Assembly: GCA_001899635.1 (NCBI GenBank)
Contig: MKVQ01000005.1
Coordinates: 186,001 to 250,000 of the forward strand
DNA: 64,000 bases
Reading direction: 5' to 3'
Source: Myxococcales bacterium 68-20
GTDB taxonomy: Bacteria > Myxococcota_A > Polyangia > Polyangiales > Polyangiaceae
Shown: positions 8,017 through 15,642 of the stretch, one piece after another
Numbering within the stretch: position 1 is the first letter of the stretch
Layout: every line of letters begins with the position of its first letter
Translations under genes and position numbers: made by a program
Notes under the pieces: model-generated
Seen by the model: the letters and a program-made list of their open reading frames with translations, nothing else
The model's database searches: none
Told to the model about the DNA's origin: nothing

Positions 8017-8853
8017 TCACCCGCGCTGCACCTTCCGCACCGGGGCCGGGCCACCGCCAGTGCCGGTCAGCGGCGCGACCTGCTGCTGGGTGGGCACCAC
8101 GCGACGTGTGACGACTTCACCGACGATGACGAGCGCCGGCGTCGGCAGGGCGGCACGCTCGACGGCGTCCGCGATCGTCGCGAGGTCGGCGACGACGACG
8201 CGCTGGTCGGGCAACGTCGCGTGCGAGACGACGCAGGCCGGCGTCTCGAGCGGCCGGCCCGCCTCGACGAGGCCCCGCGCCGTCTCGCGCAGGGTCGAGA
8301 GCCCCATGTAGAGGACGAGCGTCCCCTCGGCGGGGACTCGGTTCGCGAGCGACGAGCCCTCCCCGGTCCTCTCGTCCTGCGCGCGGAGATGAGCGGTCGC
8401 GAACGTCACGCTCGAGGCCGCGTCGCGATGCGTGAGCGGGATGCCGGTGCTCGCCGCGGCGCCGAGCGCTGCGCTGATGCCGGGGACGACCTCGAACGGA
8501 ACGTGAAGCGCTGCGAGCTCGGCGGCCTCTTCGCCACCACGTCCGAAGATCATCGGATCGCCGCCCTTCAGCCGCACGACATCGAGCCCCGCGAGCGCAC
8601 GCTCGAGGACGGCCGGATGGATCGACGGCGCGTCGGGGCACGTCCCCCGGCGCCGTCCGACGGCGATGCGCTCCGCATCCGGGGAGACGAGCGCGAGGAT
8701 CTCCGGACCGACGAGCTCGTCGTAGGCGACGACCCGCGCGGTCGTGAGCAGGCGATGCGCTCGCAGCGTGAGGAGCTCCGGATCGCCCGGCCCCGCGCCG
8801 ACGAGGAAGACGCGCCCGCGCGGCGCGCTCCGTGCGATGGTGCCGTCGATCAC
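8017..8853 (-). CDS. cobA: Uroporphyrinogen-III C-methyltransferase
   Basis: Methylates uroporphyrinogen III at C2 and C7 to give precorrin-2, the first step towards siroheme and cobalamin. Both signatures of the family are intact: VFLVGAGPGDPELLTLRA (residues about 15-32) and VRLKGGDPMIFGRGGEEAAE (about 92-111). Length, 278 residues, is normal for a stand-alone SUMT. The ATG overlaps the stop of the upstream permease gene by ATGA, so it is the last gene of the minus-strand sulfur operon. That operon position suggests the siroheme supply is tuned to sulfur assimilation. Confidence 0.93.
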   Translation of the reverse strand: MIDGTIARSAPRGRVFLVGAGPGDPELLTLRAHRLLTTARVVAYDELVGPEILALVSPDAERIAVGRRRGTCPDAPSIHPAVLERALAGLDVVRLKGGDPMIFGRGGEEAAELAALHVPFEVVPGISAALGAAASTGIPLTHRDAASSVTFATAHLRAQDERTGEGSSLANRVPAEGTLVLYMGLSTLRETARGLVEAGRPLETPACVVSHATLPDQRVVVADLATIADAVERAALPTPALVIVGEVVTRRVVPTQQQVAPLTGTGGGPAPVRKVQRG

Positions 8854-9602
8854 GAGGCCACCGTCCCCCAGCGACGGGCGACGACGCGCTCGAGCGGTCC
8901 GAAGAGGACGCGCTCGCTCGCGCGGCTCGCAAGCACGATGACGACGACGACACCGAGGACGAGCGCGGTATCGGCGAGGTCGCGTCCCGTCTCGAGGAGC
9001 TGACCGAGCCCGCCGGAGACGAACAAGAGCTCGCCCGCCATCAGCGAACGAAGCGCGAACGTCCAGCCCATCTTCGCGCCGGTCAGGATCCCCGGGAGCG
9101 CCGCTGCCAAGAGCACGCGAAAGAGCAACGTCGGCCCCCTCGCGCCCATCGTCCGGGCAGCGCGCTCGATCGTGGGCGGGAGCTGTCGCACCGCGCTCTC
9201 CGTCGCGAGTGTCACCGGCAGCGCCGCGCCGAGCACGATCACGAGCTGGATCGCCGCCTCCGAGAGGCCGAACCAGACGATCGCGAGCGGGAGCCAGCAG
9301 ATCGACGGGACGCTCGACAGACCGAGCAACAGCGGGCCGAGCGCGCGCTTGATCGCGGGCGCACGCGCGAGCACGAGGCCGAGCGGCACGCCGATCGCGA
9401 GGGCGATCGCGTAACCCGCGAAGAGCCTGAGACCGCTCACGAGCACCGCTCGCCCGAGCGTGCCCTCGGCGGCCGCGCTCGCGAGCGAACGCGCGACCTC
9501 GAGCGGCCCGGGGAAGAGCGCGCTCCTCGCCGCTTCAGATGCCGCGGCCCAGATGCCGACGAGGATCGCCGCCGTCAGTCCTGTTCGTATTGCCCCACGC
9601 AC
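8850..9602 (-). CDS. ABC transporter permease, sulfonate/nitrate/taurine type
   Basis: About six hydrophobic segments in 250 residues and the family's cytoplasmic loop (ESAVRQLPPTIERAARTMGA, preceding LLFRVLLAAALPGI) identify a SsuC/TauC/NrtB-type permease. The GTG at 9602 is chosen because AGGAGG lies 6 bases upstream; the longer in-frame extension has no hydrophobic or conserved content. Its 5' end overlaps the ATPase gene by 68 bases, and its stop overlaps cobA. Substrate is probably an organosulfur compound or sulfate given the neighbours, but nitrate-type transporters share this fold. Confidence 0.87.
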   Translation of the reverse strand: MRGAIRTGLTAAILVGIWAAASEAARSALFPGPLEVARSLASAAAEGTLGRAVLVSGLRLFAGYAIALAIGVPLGLVLARAPAIKRALGPLLLGLSSVPSICWLPLAIVWFGLSEAAIQLVIVLGAALPVTLATESAVRQLPPTIERAARTMGARGPTLLFRVLLAAALPGILTGAKMGWTFALRSLMAGELLFVSGGLGQLLETGRDLADTALVLGVVVVIVLASRASERVLFGPLERVVARRWGTVAS

Positions 9603-10485
9603 CGTCTGCCTCCTCTCTCGCGACCTTGTCGACCTCGGCTCGGATCTCTTCGGCGATCCGCTGCGCGATGCGGACGGCCCGGACGTCCTCCACCGCGGCC
9701 TCGCCGATCGCTCCACGACGGGGCCGCGGCAGATCCACGTGCACCTCGGCGATCACGCGACCAGGCCGCGTGCCGATCAAGACGACCCGATCACCGAGGC
9801 GCACCGCTTCGTCGAGGGCATGGGTGACGAAGACCATCGTCGTGCGCGTGGCGCTGATGATCCGCTCGACCTCGCCCTGGAGAAGCTCGCGCATCTGGCC
9901 GTCGAGCGCCGCGAACGGCTCGTCGAACAGGATCATCCGCGGGCGGGTCGCAAGCGCACGCGCGATCGCGCCCCGCTGGCGCATGCCGCCGGAGAGCTCG
10001 TGCGGATACGCGGTCCGGAACCGCGAGAGGTGCACGAGGCGCAGCAGCTCGTCGACCCGCTCGACCCGCTCCGCGTGCGACGCCCCGGCGACCTCGAGCG
10101 GGAACGCGATGTTCTTCTCGAGCGTGAGCCATGGGAAGAGCGCAGCGTCCTGGAACACGACCGCGCGCTCCGGCCCCGGTCCCTGGATCGGAGCGCCGTC
10201 GAAGAGCACGCGCCCGCGCGTCGGCTTCGCCAGCCCGGCGAGCAGGTTCAGGATCGTGGACTTTCCGCCTCCGGACGGCCCGACGAGGCAGAGGGCTTCC
10301 CCGGGCGCCACCGAGATCGAGACGTCCTCGAGGATCGTCGTGCCGCCTTCGTACTCGAGAGACACCCCCTCGAGGGCGGCGCTCGCTCCCGAGGACGAGG
10401 GGCCCGGCCTGCTCTCCACCGGGCGGACCCTCGGCTCGGCGTCCGCCAGGGCCGGGGCGCCGAACGACTTCGATGTCACGAACAC
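9535..10485 (-). CDS. ABC transporter ATP-binding protein, sulfonate/nitrate/taurine type
   Basis: ATPase energising the permease at 8850. Walker A GPSGGGKST, signature LSGGMRQR and Walker B MILFDEPFAALD are intact, and the D-loop and switch region (FVTHALDEAVRLGDR) match the SsuB/TauB/NrtD branch. The first 40 residues are an extra proline/serine-rich extension. Start is a GTG at 10485 with a -10-like TATAAC 6 bases before it and no clear ribosome binding site. First gene of the operon ATPase-permease-cobA; the candidate solute-binding partner is encoded on the other strand at 14541. Confidence 0.9.
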   Translation of the reverse strand: MFVTSKSFGAPALADAEPRVRPVESRPGPSSSGASAALEGVSLEYEGGTTILEDVSISVAPGEALCLVGPSGGGKSTILNLLAGLAKPTRGRVLFDGAPIQGPGPERAVVFQDAALFPWLTLEKNIAFPLEVAGASHAERVERVDELLRLVHLSRFRTAYPHELSGGMRQRGAIARALATRPRMILFDEPFAALDGQMRELLQGEVERIISATRTTMVFVTHALDEAVRLGDRVVLIGTRPGRVIAEVHVDLPRPRRGAIGEAAVEDVRAVRIAQRIAEEIRAEVDKVAREEADGAWGNTNRTDGGDPRRHLGRGI

Positions 10486-10491
10486 GCGTTC

Positions 10492-10508
10492 GTTATAATA
10501 GACACAAC
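10492..10508 (-). promoter_or_regulatory. Promoter and candidate operator of the transporter-cobA operon
   Basis: On the minus strand TATAAC (10492-10497) sits 6 bases before the GTG at 10485, the short-leader pattern of this genome. Overlapping it, the plus strand reads TTATAATAGACACAAC (10493-10508). A near copy, TTATCCTAGACACAC, lies at 11411-11425 between the XRE regulator and cysC. The sharing of TTAT-NN-TAGACACA by the two sulfur promoters, and by no other place I noticed, suggests the binding site of the regulator at 10731. Confidence 0.45.
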
Positions 10509-10590
10509 CGAGACGAGCAAGCGCTGCGTGGGCGAGCGCCGCCTCGACGCCTCACGCGCGTGCTCCCCAATGCCATTCGTTCAAGCGAAT

Positions 10591-10680
10591 CGAGAGAGAT
10601 TCAACAGGAAGGCGGGGAGGCGGGAAGAGAGTTTGATCAATGAATTCTTCCCGTCTTCCCGCCTTCCTGTTTCTGTCTGC
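10591..10680. repeat. Dispersed palindromic repeat, uninterrupted copy
   Basis: A hairpin with about 24-base arms: CAGGAAGGCGGG... from 10605 is mirrored by ...CCCGCCTTCCTG ending at 10669, with only two imperfect positions, around a loop containing TTTGATCAATGAA. Flanking bases CGAGAGAGATTCAA (left) and TTTCTG (right) also belong to the unit, because a second copy at 46671 (left flank displaced to 44750-44763 by a group II intron) shares them. It lies between the regulator gene and the ABC ATPase, both minus strand, where it could act as a terminator. Confidence 0.8.
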
Positions 10681-10730
10681 ACCGAACGGTATTGCCCCCC
10701 ATGCTCGCGTCCGGAATCGCGGACGCGCGG

Positions 10731-11312
10731 TCAACGCTCGTACAAGATCACGTTGTGATAGCGGGCCTCCGACGACCCGGGGTTCTCGTACGAGTGCGCG
10801 CGGTCGGCGGGGAACGACACGCTGTCGCCGGCCATGAGCTCGATCTGGTCGCCGTCGACGTGGAGCCGGAGCGAGCCCGAGAGGACGATGAGGAACTCGT
10901 GGGTGCCGGGCGCGTGCGGCTCGGAGGCGTGGCTCGCACGTGCGGAGAGGCGTAGCTCGTAGATCTCGACGAGCGGGGAGGCACCGGCCGGCGCGAGCGG
11001 ACGGCTCTCGAGCTTCCCGTCCAGCGAGCGAAGGACCTGGGCGTCACCCCGCCGGAGGACGCTGATTCCCGTCTTCGGCTGCCCGAGGAGGTCGGCGAAG
11101 GGCACGCCGAGGCCGACCGCGATCTTCCAGAGGAGCCCGACGGTCGGGTTCGTCTTGCAGGTCTCGACCTGAGAGAGGGCCGCGCGGCTGACGCCGGAGG
11201 CCTTCGCGAGGTCGTCGAGCGACATCCCGCGGTGCTTCCGCTTGTGCCGCAGGTTCTCGGCCACCCGGCGCGCGAGCTCGGCCGCTCCGACGTCGTCTCC
11301 GAGCGTCTCCAT
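10731..11312 (-). CDS. XRE-family regulator with C-terminal cupin domain (SutR-like)
   Basis: Residues about 10-65 form a helix-turn-helix ([20 protein letters not shown], then [17 protein letters not shown]), followed by a small beta-barrel cupin ([20 protein letters not shown], later [13 protein letters not shown]) likely to sense a small molecule. This architecture includes E. coli SutR, which controls sulfur use, and the location between two sulfur operons supports the same job. The ATG at 11312 (GGAG 8 bases upstream) is preferred; an in-frame start at 11411-11423 would put 33-37 disordered residues in front and overlap the candidate operator. It probably represses its own promoter and those of cysC and the transporter. 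Confidence 0.85.
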   Translation of the reverse strand: METLGDDVGAAELARRVAENLRHKRKHRGMSLDDLAKASGVSRAALSQVETCKTNPTVGLLWKIAVGLGVPFADLLGQPKTGISVLRRGDAQVLRSLDGKLESRPLAPAGASPLVEIYELRLSARASHASEPHAPGTHEFLIVLSGSLRLHVDGDQIELMAGDSVSFPADRAHSYENPGSSEARYHNVILYER

Positions 11313-11410
11313 GCTGCGCTCCGGGGCTCCTGCCGCGCTTCCCTTCGCGGAGGGCTCCGCCAAGGGCGATCGCCCAACATTGCGCTTGCGTCCCGCCAAC
11401 GTTGCCTCCA

Positions 11411-11425
11411 TTATCCTAGACACAC
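11411..11425. promoter_or_regulatory. Candidate operator between the regulator gene and cysC
   Basis: TTATCCTAGACACAC matches the box at 10493-10508 at 12 of the first 14 positions. It lies in the divergent gap, 7 bases before the cysC ATG at 11433 and about 100 bases upstream of the regulator start, a position from which one bound regulator could control both directions. The contained TAGACA could itself serve as cysC -10 element. Confidence 0.45.
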
Positions 11426-11432
11426 GATCATT

Positions 11433-12032
11433 ATGCTCAACAACCCCGCCGACACCACTTTAACACGACACGATCGAGGCGTCGTCGTGTGGTTCACCGG
11501 ACTGTCGGGAGCCGGCAAGACGACGATCGCGAGCGCGCTCGCGACCGAGCTCGTCACTGCAGGCAAGCGCGTCGAGCTCCTCGACGGCGACGTCGTCCGG
11601 ACGCACCTGTCGAAGGGGCTCGGATTCTCCCGAGAGGACCGGGACCTCAACGTGGGGCGGATCGCGTTTGTGGCCCACCTCCTCGCGCGCAATGGCGTCG
11701 CCGTCCTCGTGGCCGCGGTCTCTCCGTACAAGGAGGCCCGCGAGGCCGCACGGGAGACGATCGGCGCGTTCGTCGAGGTCCATGTAGCTCCGCCGCTCGG
11801 CGTGTGCATCGCGCGCGACACGAAGGGACTCTACGCGAAGGCTCGCGCGGGTGAGCTTCCAGAGCTCACCGGCGTCGGCGACCCCTACGAGGCACCGGAC
11901 GCTCCCGAGCTCACCATCGACACGAGCACGATCGATGTCGCGGCGAGCGTCCAGCAGGTCAGGGCGAAGCTCGTCGAGCTCGGCTACCTGCACGCGGTGA
12001 GCAGCGACGCCGGCGCGCAACACCGAGCCTGA
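11433..12032 (+). CDS. cysC: Adenylyl-sulfate (APS) kinase
   Basis: Phosphorylates APS to PAPS. P-loop GLSGAGKTT (residues about 25-33), [20 protein letters not shown] and [13 protein letters not shown] are the standard family blocks; the last third ([20 protein letters not shown]) covers the lid region. 199 residues, normal length. ATG at 11433 is the first in the frame after the divergent promoter. No ATP sulfurylase gene (sat or cysDN) is in the window, so the APS supply is encoded elsewhere. The next gene starts 35 bases on, so the four plus-strand sulfur genes look like one operon. Confidence 0.92.
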   Translation: MLNNPADTTLTRHDRGVVVWFTGLSGAGKTTIASALATELVTAGKRVELLDGDVVRTHLSKGLGFSREDRDLNVGRIAFVAHLLARNGVAVLVAAVSPYKEAREAARETIGAFVEVHVAPPLGVCIARDTKGLYAKARAGELPELTGVGDPYEAPDAPELTIDTSTIDVAASVQQVRAKLVELGYLHAVSSDAGAQHRA

Positions 12033-12067
12033 CGCAACTGCGGGCGGCCCCCGCGAATCGACGATCG

Positions 12068-13831
12068 ATGAACGGACACGGACACACCATGACCACGAGC
12101 ACGCTTCCTCGCTTCTCCGATCCCAGTGACATCGACGAGTTCGTCGCCAAGCTCGACGCCTTCGAGCGCGGCGCGATCGGCCCCGACGAGTTCCGCGCCT
12201 TCCGGCTCGTCCGCGGCGTCTACGGCCAACGTCAGGAAGGGACGCAAATGGTCCGCGTGAAGATCCCCTTCGGGCGGATCGACGAGGCCGGACTCTCGGC
12301 GCTCGCGGACGCGGCCGATCGCTGGTCGCGCGGGTTCGGTCACGTCACCACCCGACAGAACGTCCAGTTCCACTTCGTCGACATGGCGAACGTCGAGACG
12401 CTCATGCGCCGGATCGACGAGGCAGGCCTCACCACCCGCGAGGCCTGCGGCAACTCCGTCCGCGCGGTCACCGCATGCGAGCTCGCGGAGGTCTGCGCCA
12501 CCGCCCCGTTCGACGTGTCCCCCTACGCCGAGGCGATCACACGTCACTTCCTCCGCCATCCGCTAGCGGCGAGCCTGCCGCGCAAGTTCAAGATCGCCTT
12601 CAGCGGATGCGCGAACGACTGCGCGAAGGCGGCCATCCACGACCTCGGCTTCGTCGCCGAGATCCGCGAAGGCGTGAAGGGCTTCCGCGTCGTCGCCGGC
12701 GGCGGCCTCTCGTCGTCGCCGCGCAACGCGCTCGTCCTCCACGAGTGGGCCGCCGCCTCCGAGCTCGGGCGGGTCGGCGAGGCGGTCGTCCGGCTGTTCC
12801 ATCGCCTCGGCAATCGCGAGAACCGCGCGCGCGCCCGCCTCAAGTACGTGCTCAAAAAGCTGGGTGACGACGGATTCCGCGCCGCCTATGCGGAGGTCCG
12901 CGCCGAGGTCGACGCCGAGGCCGCCAGCGAGCTCGTCCTCCCCATCCCGTTCGCCGGCAAACCGGCCGCGCCCGTGCTCACGGAGGACGGCAAGCGGACA
13001 CCGGAGTACCTCGCGTGGCGCGCCTCGTCGGTCGTCGCGCAGAAACGCGCGAGCGGGGCCGACGCCCCGAGCGACGAGGACGAGTACGTCGCCGTCTACG
13101 TGCGACTCCTCCTCGGCGACATCACGAGCGCCCAGATGCGCGCGCTCGGACGGATCGCGAACGAGATCGGCGACGGCACCGTCCGCCTCACGATCGATCA
13201 GAACATCCTCCTCCCCTGGGTCCACAAGCGCTCGCTCCCTGCCCTCTTCGCGCGCCTCTCGGCGGTCGACCTCGCCCGGCTCGATCTTCATACCGCGCGC
13301 GATGTGACCAGCTGCCAGGGCGCCGACACCTGCAACCTCGCGGTCACGTCCTCGCGAGCCGTCGCGAAGGCGATCACGGAGAAGCTCGAGGCCGAGGGCC
13401 TCGGCGCGCACGGAGAGTCCGCGAAGACGCTCATCAAGATCAGCGGGTGCCCCAACTCCTGCGGGCAGCACCACATCGCCGACCTCGGCTTCCACGGCGG
13501 AGCGAAGACCGTCGGCGAGACGGCCGTCCCGGTCTACCAGCTCCACCTCGGTGGCGGCGTCGACGCGCGCGGCGCGCGCTTCGGGCGGCAGGTCGTGAAG
13601 ATCGTCGCCCGCCGCGTCCCGGACGCCGTCGTCCGCCTCCTCGCGCTCTACGACGCCGAGCACACGCCGGACGAGACCCCGGCCGCGTTCTTCGAGCGCG
13701 TCGACGGCAAGCGCGTGATCGCAGCGCTCGGCGAGATCGTCACCGCGCCTCCGCGCGCGGACGAGATCGCAGACGTCGGCGAGTCGGCCGGCTTCCTCGT
13801 CCAGACCGGCGCCGGGGAGTGCGCTGCGTGA
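12068..13831 (+). CDS. Ferredoxin-type siroheme sulfite (or nitrite) reductase
   Basis: Six-electron reduction of sulfite to sulfide with a siroheme-[4Fe-4S] centre. The four cluster cysteines are visible as TSCQGADTCNLA (C-x5-C) and ISGCPNSCGQHH (C-x3-C); the tandem-repeat fold is shown by two similar half-domains (RQNVQFHFV and DQNILLPWV). 587 residues fits the single-chain NirA/SirA/plant-type enzymes. Sequence alone does not separate sulfite from nitrite reductase, but APS kinase upstream and APS reductase overlapping downstream make sulfite the likely substrate. The GTG of cysH overlaps the stop. Confidence 0.9.
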   Translation: MNGHGHTMTTSTLPRFSDPSDIDEFVAKLDAFERGAIGPDEFRAFRLVRGVYGQRQEGTQMVRVKIPFGRIDEAGLSALADAADRWSRGFGHVTTRQNVQFHFVDMANVETLMRRIDEAGLTTREACGNSVRAVTACELAEVCATAPFDVSPYAEAITRHFLRHPLAASLPRKFKIAFSGCANDCAKAAIHDLGFVAEIREGVKGFRVVAGGGLSSSPRNALVLHEWAAASELGRVGEAVVRLFHRLGNRENRARARLKYVLKKLGDDGFRAAYAEVRAEVDAEAASELVLPIPFAGKPAAPVLTEDGKRTPEYLAWRASSVVAQKRASGADAPSDEDEYVAVYVRLLLGDITSAQMRALGRIANEIGDGTVRLTIDQNILLPWVHKRSLPALFARLSAVDLARLDLHTARDVTSCQGADTCNLAVTSSRAVAKAITEKLEAEGLGAHGESAKTLIKISGCPNSCGQHHIADLGFHGGAKTVGETAVPVYQLHLGGGVDARGARFGRQVVKIVARRVPDAVVRLLALYDAEHTPDETPAAFFERVDGKRVIAALGEIVTAPPRADEIADVGESAGFLVQTGAGECAA

Positions 13832-14544
13832 ACGGGGCGCACTCCGGCGACGCGCATTCACGCGAGCTCGCGCGCGCCAGCGAGCGCCTCGAGCGAGCGA
13901 CGCCCGCCGAACGTCTCGCCTTCGCCGTCGAGACGTTCGGCGAAGACCTCCTGTTCACGTCGTCCTTCGGGGCGCAGAGCGGCGTCCTCCTCCACCTGTG
14001 GAGCCAGGTCGCGAGGCACCTGCCCGTCATCTTCATCGACACGGGCTTCCTCTTCCCGGAGACGCTCGCCTACCGCGACCAGCTCGCCCGGCAGCTCGGC
14101 CTCACCGTCCGCGTCCTCCGGCCGGACGTGGCGAACGACGATTTCGTCGCCCGCTACGGGGAGGACGTCCAGCGGCGGGATCCCGACCTCTGTTGCGGCC
14201 TCAACAAGATCGCTCCCCTCGCCCCGCTCCGCGCGCGCGCGCGCGCCTGGGTCTCGGGACTGAGGCGCGATCAGAGCCGCGCCCGCCAGGACGTCGCCAT
14301 CCTCGAGCCTGACGGGCCCCTCGTCCGGGTCCACCCGCTCGCCACGCTCACGACCGCCGACGTCGCCCAGTACCTCGAGGCACACGCGATCCCGCAGCAT
14401 CCCCTGGTCAGCCGCCGGTATCTCTCGATCGGCTGTGCGCCGTGCACACGCGCGCTCGAGGACGGCGAGGACGAGCGCGCGGGCCGCTGGGCGTGGTCGA
14501 ACAAGACCGAGTGCGGTCTCCACGGGCGCGAAGGCCGACGATGA
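13828..14544 (+). CDS. cysH: Adenylyl-sulfate reductase, [4Fe-4S] type
   Basis: Thioredoxin-dependent reduction of APS to sulfite. The protein carries TSSFGAQSGVLLHL and IDTGFLFPETL of the PAPS/APS reductase family, and the paired cysteines CCGLNK and GCAPC that ligate the cluster of the APS-specific branch, plus the C-terminal ECGLH catalytic cysteine. 238 residues. Start is the GTG at 13828, which overlaps the preceding stop (GTGA). The presence of cluster cysteines implies that APS, not PAPS, is the reduced intermediate, leaving the co-encoded APS kinase for other PAPS needs or as an alternative route. Confidence 0.93.
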   Translation: MNGAHSGDAHSRELARASERLERATPAERLAFAVETFGEDLLFTSSFGAQSGVLLHLWSQVARHLPVIFIDTGFLFPETLAYRDQLARQLGLTVRVLRPDVANDDFVARYGEDVQRRDPDLCCGLNKIAPLAPLRARARAWVSGLRRDQSRARQDVAILEPDGPLVRVHPLATLTTADVAQYLEAHAIPQHPLVSRRYLSIGCAPCTRALEDGEDERAGRWAWSNKTECGLHGREGRR

Positions 14545-15536
14545 GCCGCGGGCTCGGCCGCCGCGCGCTCCTCGGAGGTCTCGCCGGAGCCGTCGCCGCA
14601 TCGGCCGCGGGAGCGGCGGTCTTGCACGGGAGCGCGGGCAGCGGCGAGCGTGCCTTCCGTGTGGGCGTCATGTCGAACCTCACTCACGCGCCGCTGCTCG
14701 CCGGGCTCGGCGCCGGTCGCATCGCGCGTGCCCTCGCTCCTCTGCGGGTCGAGACGCGCGTCTTCCGCGCCGGTCCGCGCGTGACCGAGGCGCTGATCGG
14801 CGGCGCGATCGACGCAGGCACCGCCGGTCCAGCCCCGGTCGTGATCCATCATGCACGTCACACGCGCCACGGACGCGGTGGCCTTCGCATCGTCGCCGGA
14901 TGCTGCTCCGGCGGCGCATCACTCGTCGTCGGCCGTACGAGCGGCATCGCCCGTCCCTCCGACCTTCACGGTAAGCGCATCGCGGTCACGCAGATCGGCA
15001 CCACGCAGGACGTCGCCCTGCGGATGTTCCTCCGCGACGCGGGGCTGCGCGAGACGACGTCGGGAGGCGACGTCACCGTGCTCGCGATCTCGGGCGCGAC
15101 GATCCTCGAGCAGATGAAGCGTGGCGAGCTCCACGGCGCGTGGCTCCCCGAACCGTGGGCGACCCGGGTCGTCGCCGACCTCTCCGCAATCCGCCTCGTG
15201 GACGAACGCGACCTCTGGCCGGACAAGCGCTTCTCGACGGCAGTGCTCGTCACACGCGCGGAGGACGCCGCCGCTCCGTTCGTCCTCCGCCTCGCGAGCG
15301 CGCTCGAGGACGAGGTGACGCGCGCGCTCGCCGATCCCCGAGCGACGCTCGCGGAGGCGCACGCCGAGCTCGCGCGGCACGTCGGAAACCCGGGCGCGCT
15401 CCGGATCTTCGAGCAGGCCGCACAGCTGATCGACTTCACCAGCGACCCGCTCCAGGCTTCGATCGAGCGCTTCGGTGACGCCGCCGCCTCGCTGGGCCTG
15501 TGCCCGCCGCGGCCAGCGATGGGCCTCTTCGCCTGA
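14541..15536 (+). CDS. ABC transporter solute-binding protein, sulfonate/nitrate/taurine type, Tat-exported
   Basis: Periplasmic binding protein of the SsuA/NrtA class (331 residues): NLTHAPLLAGLGAGRIARAL, DLHGKRIAVTQIGTTQDVAL and MKRGELHGAWLPEPWATR are the typical blocks. The N-terminus GLGRRALLGGLAGAVAASAA is a twin-arginine signal. It overlaps cysH by ATGA. No ATPase or permease follows, so it presumably works with the transporter encoded on the opposite strand at 8850-10485; the system is split over two divergent operons under one probable regulator. Confidence 0.85.
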   Translation: MSRGLGRRALLGGLAGAVAASAAGAAVLHGSAGSGERAFRVGVMSNLTHAPLLAGLGAGRIARALAPLRVETRVFRAGPRVTEALIGGAIDAGTAGPAPVVIHHARHTRHGRGGLRIVAGCCSGGASLVVGRTSGIARPSDLHGKRIAVTQIGTTQDVALRMFLRDAGLRETTSGGDVTVLAISGATILEQMKRGELHGAWLPEPWATRVVADLSAIRLVDERDLWPDKRFSTAVLVTRAEDAAAPFVLRLASALEDEVTRALADPRATLAEAHAELARHVGNPGALRIFEQAAQLIDFTSDPLQASIERFGDAAASLGLCPPRPAMGLFA

Positions 15537-15630
15537 CGAAGACGCCGCCCCCCGAGCCTGGGATCGAGCGAGGTGGATCCGTACGGATCCAGTGCCCGCA
15601 AGCGATTCGCTCGGAGGTCCCGGAGCGCGC

Positions 15631-15636
15631 TACGCT
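15631..15636 (+). promoter_or_regulatory. Candidate -10 element (TACGCT)
   Basis: GC-TACGCT ends 6 bases before the GTG at 15643, so the kinase message would be leaderless. The same hexamer precedes the kinase genes at 18468 and 31915. Confidence 0.45.
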
Positions 15637-15642
15637 CGTAGC

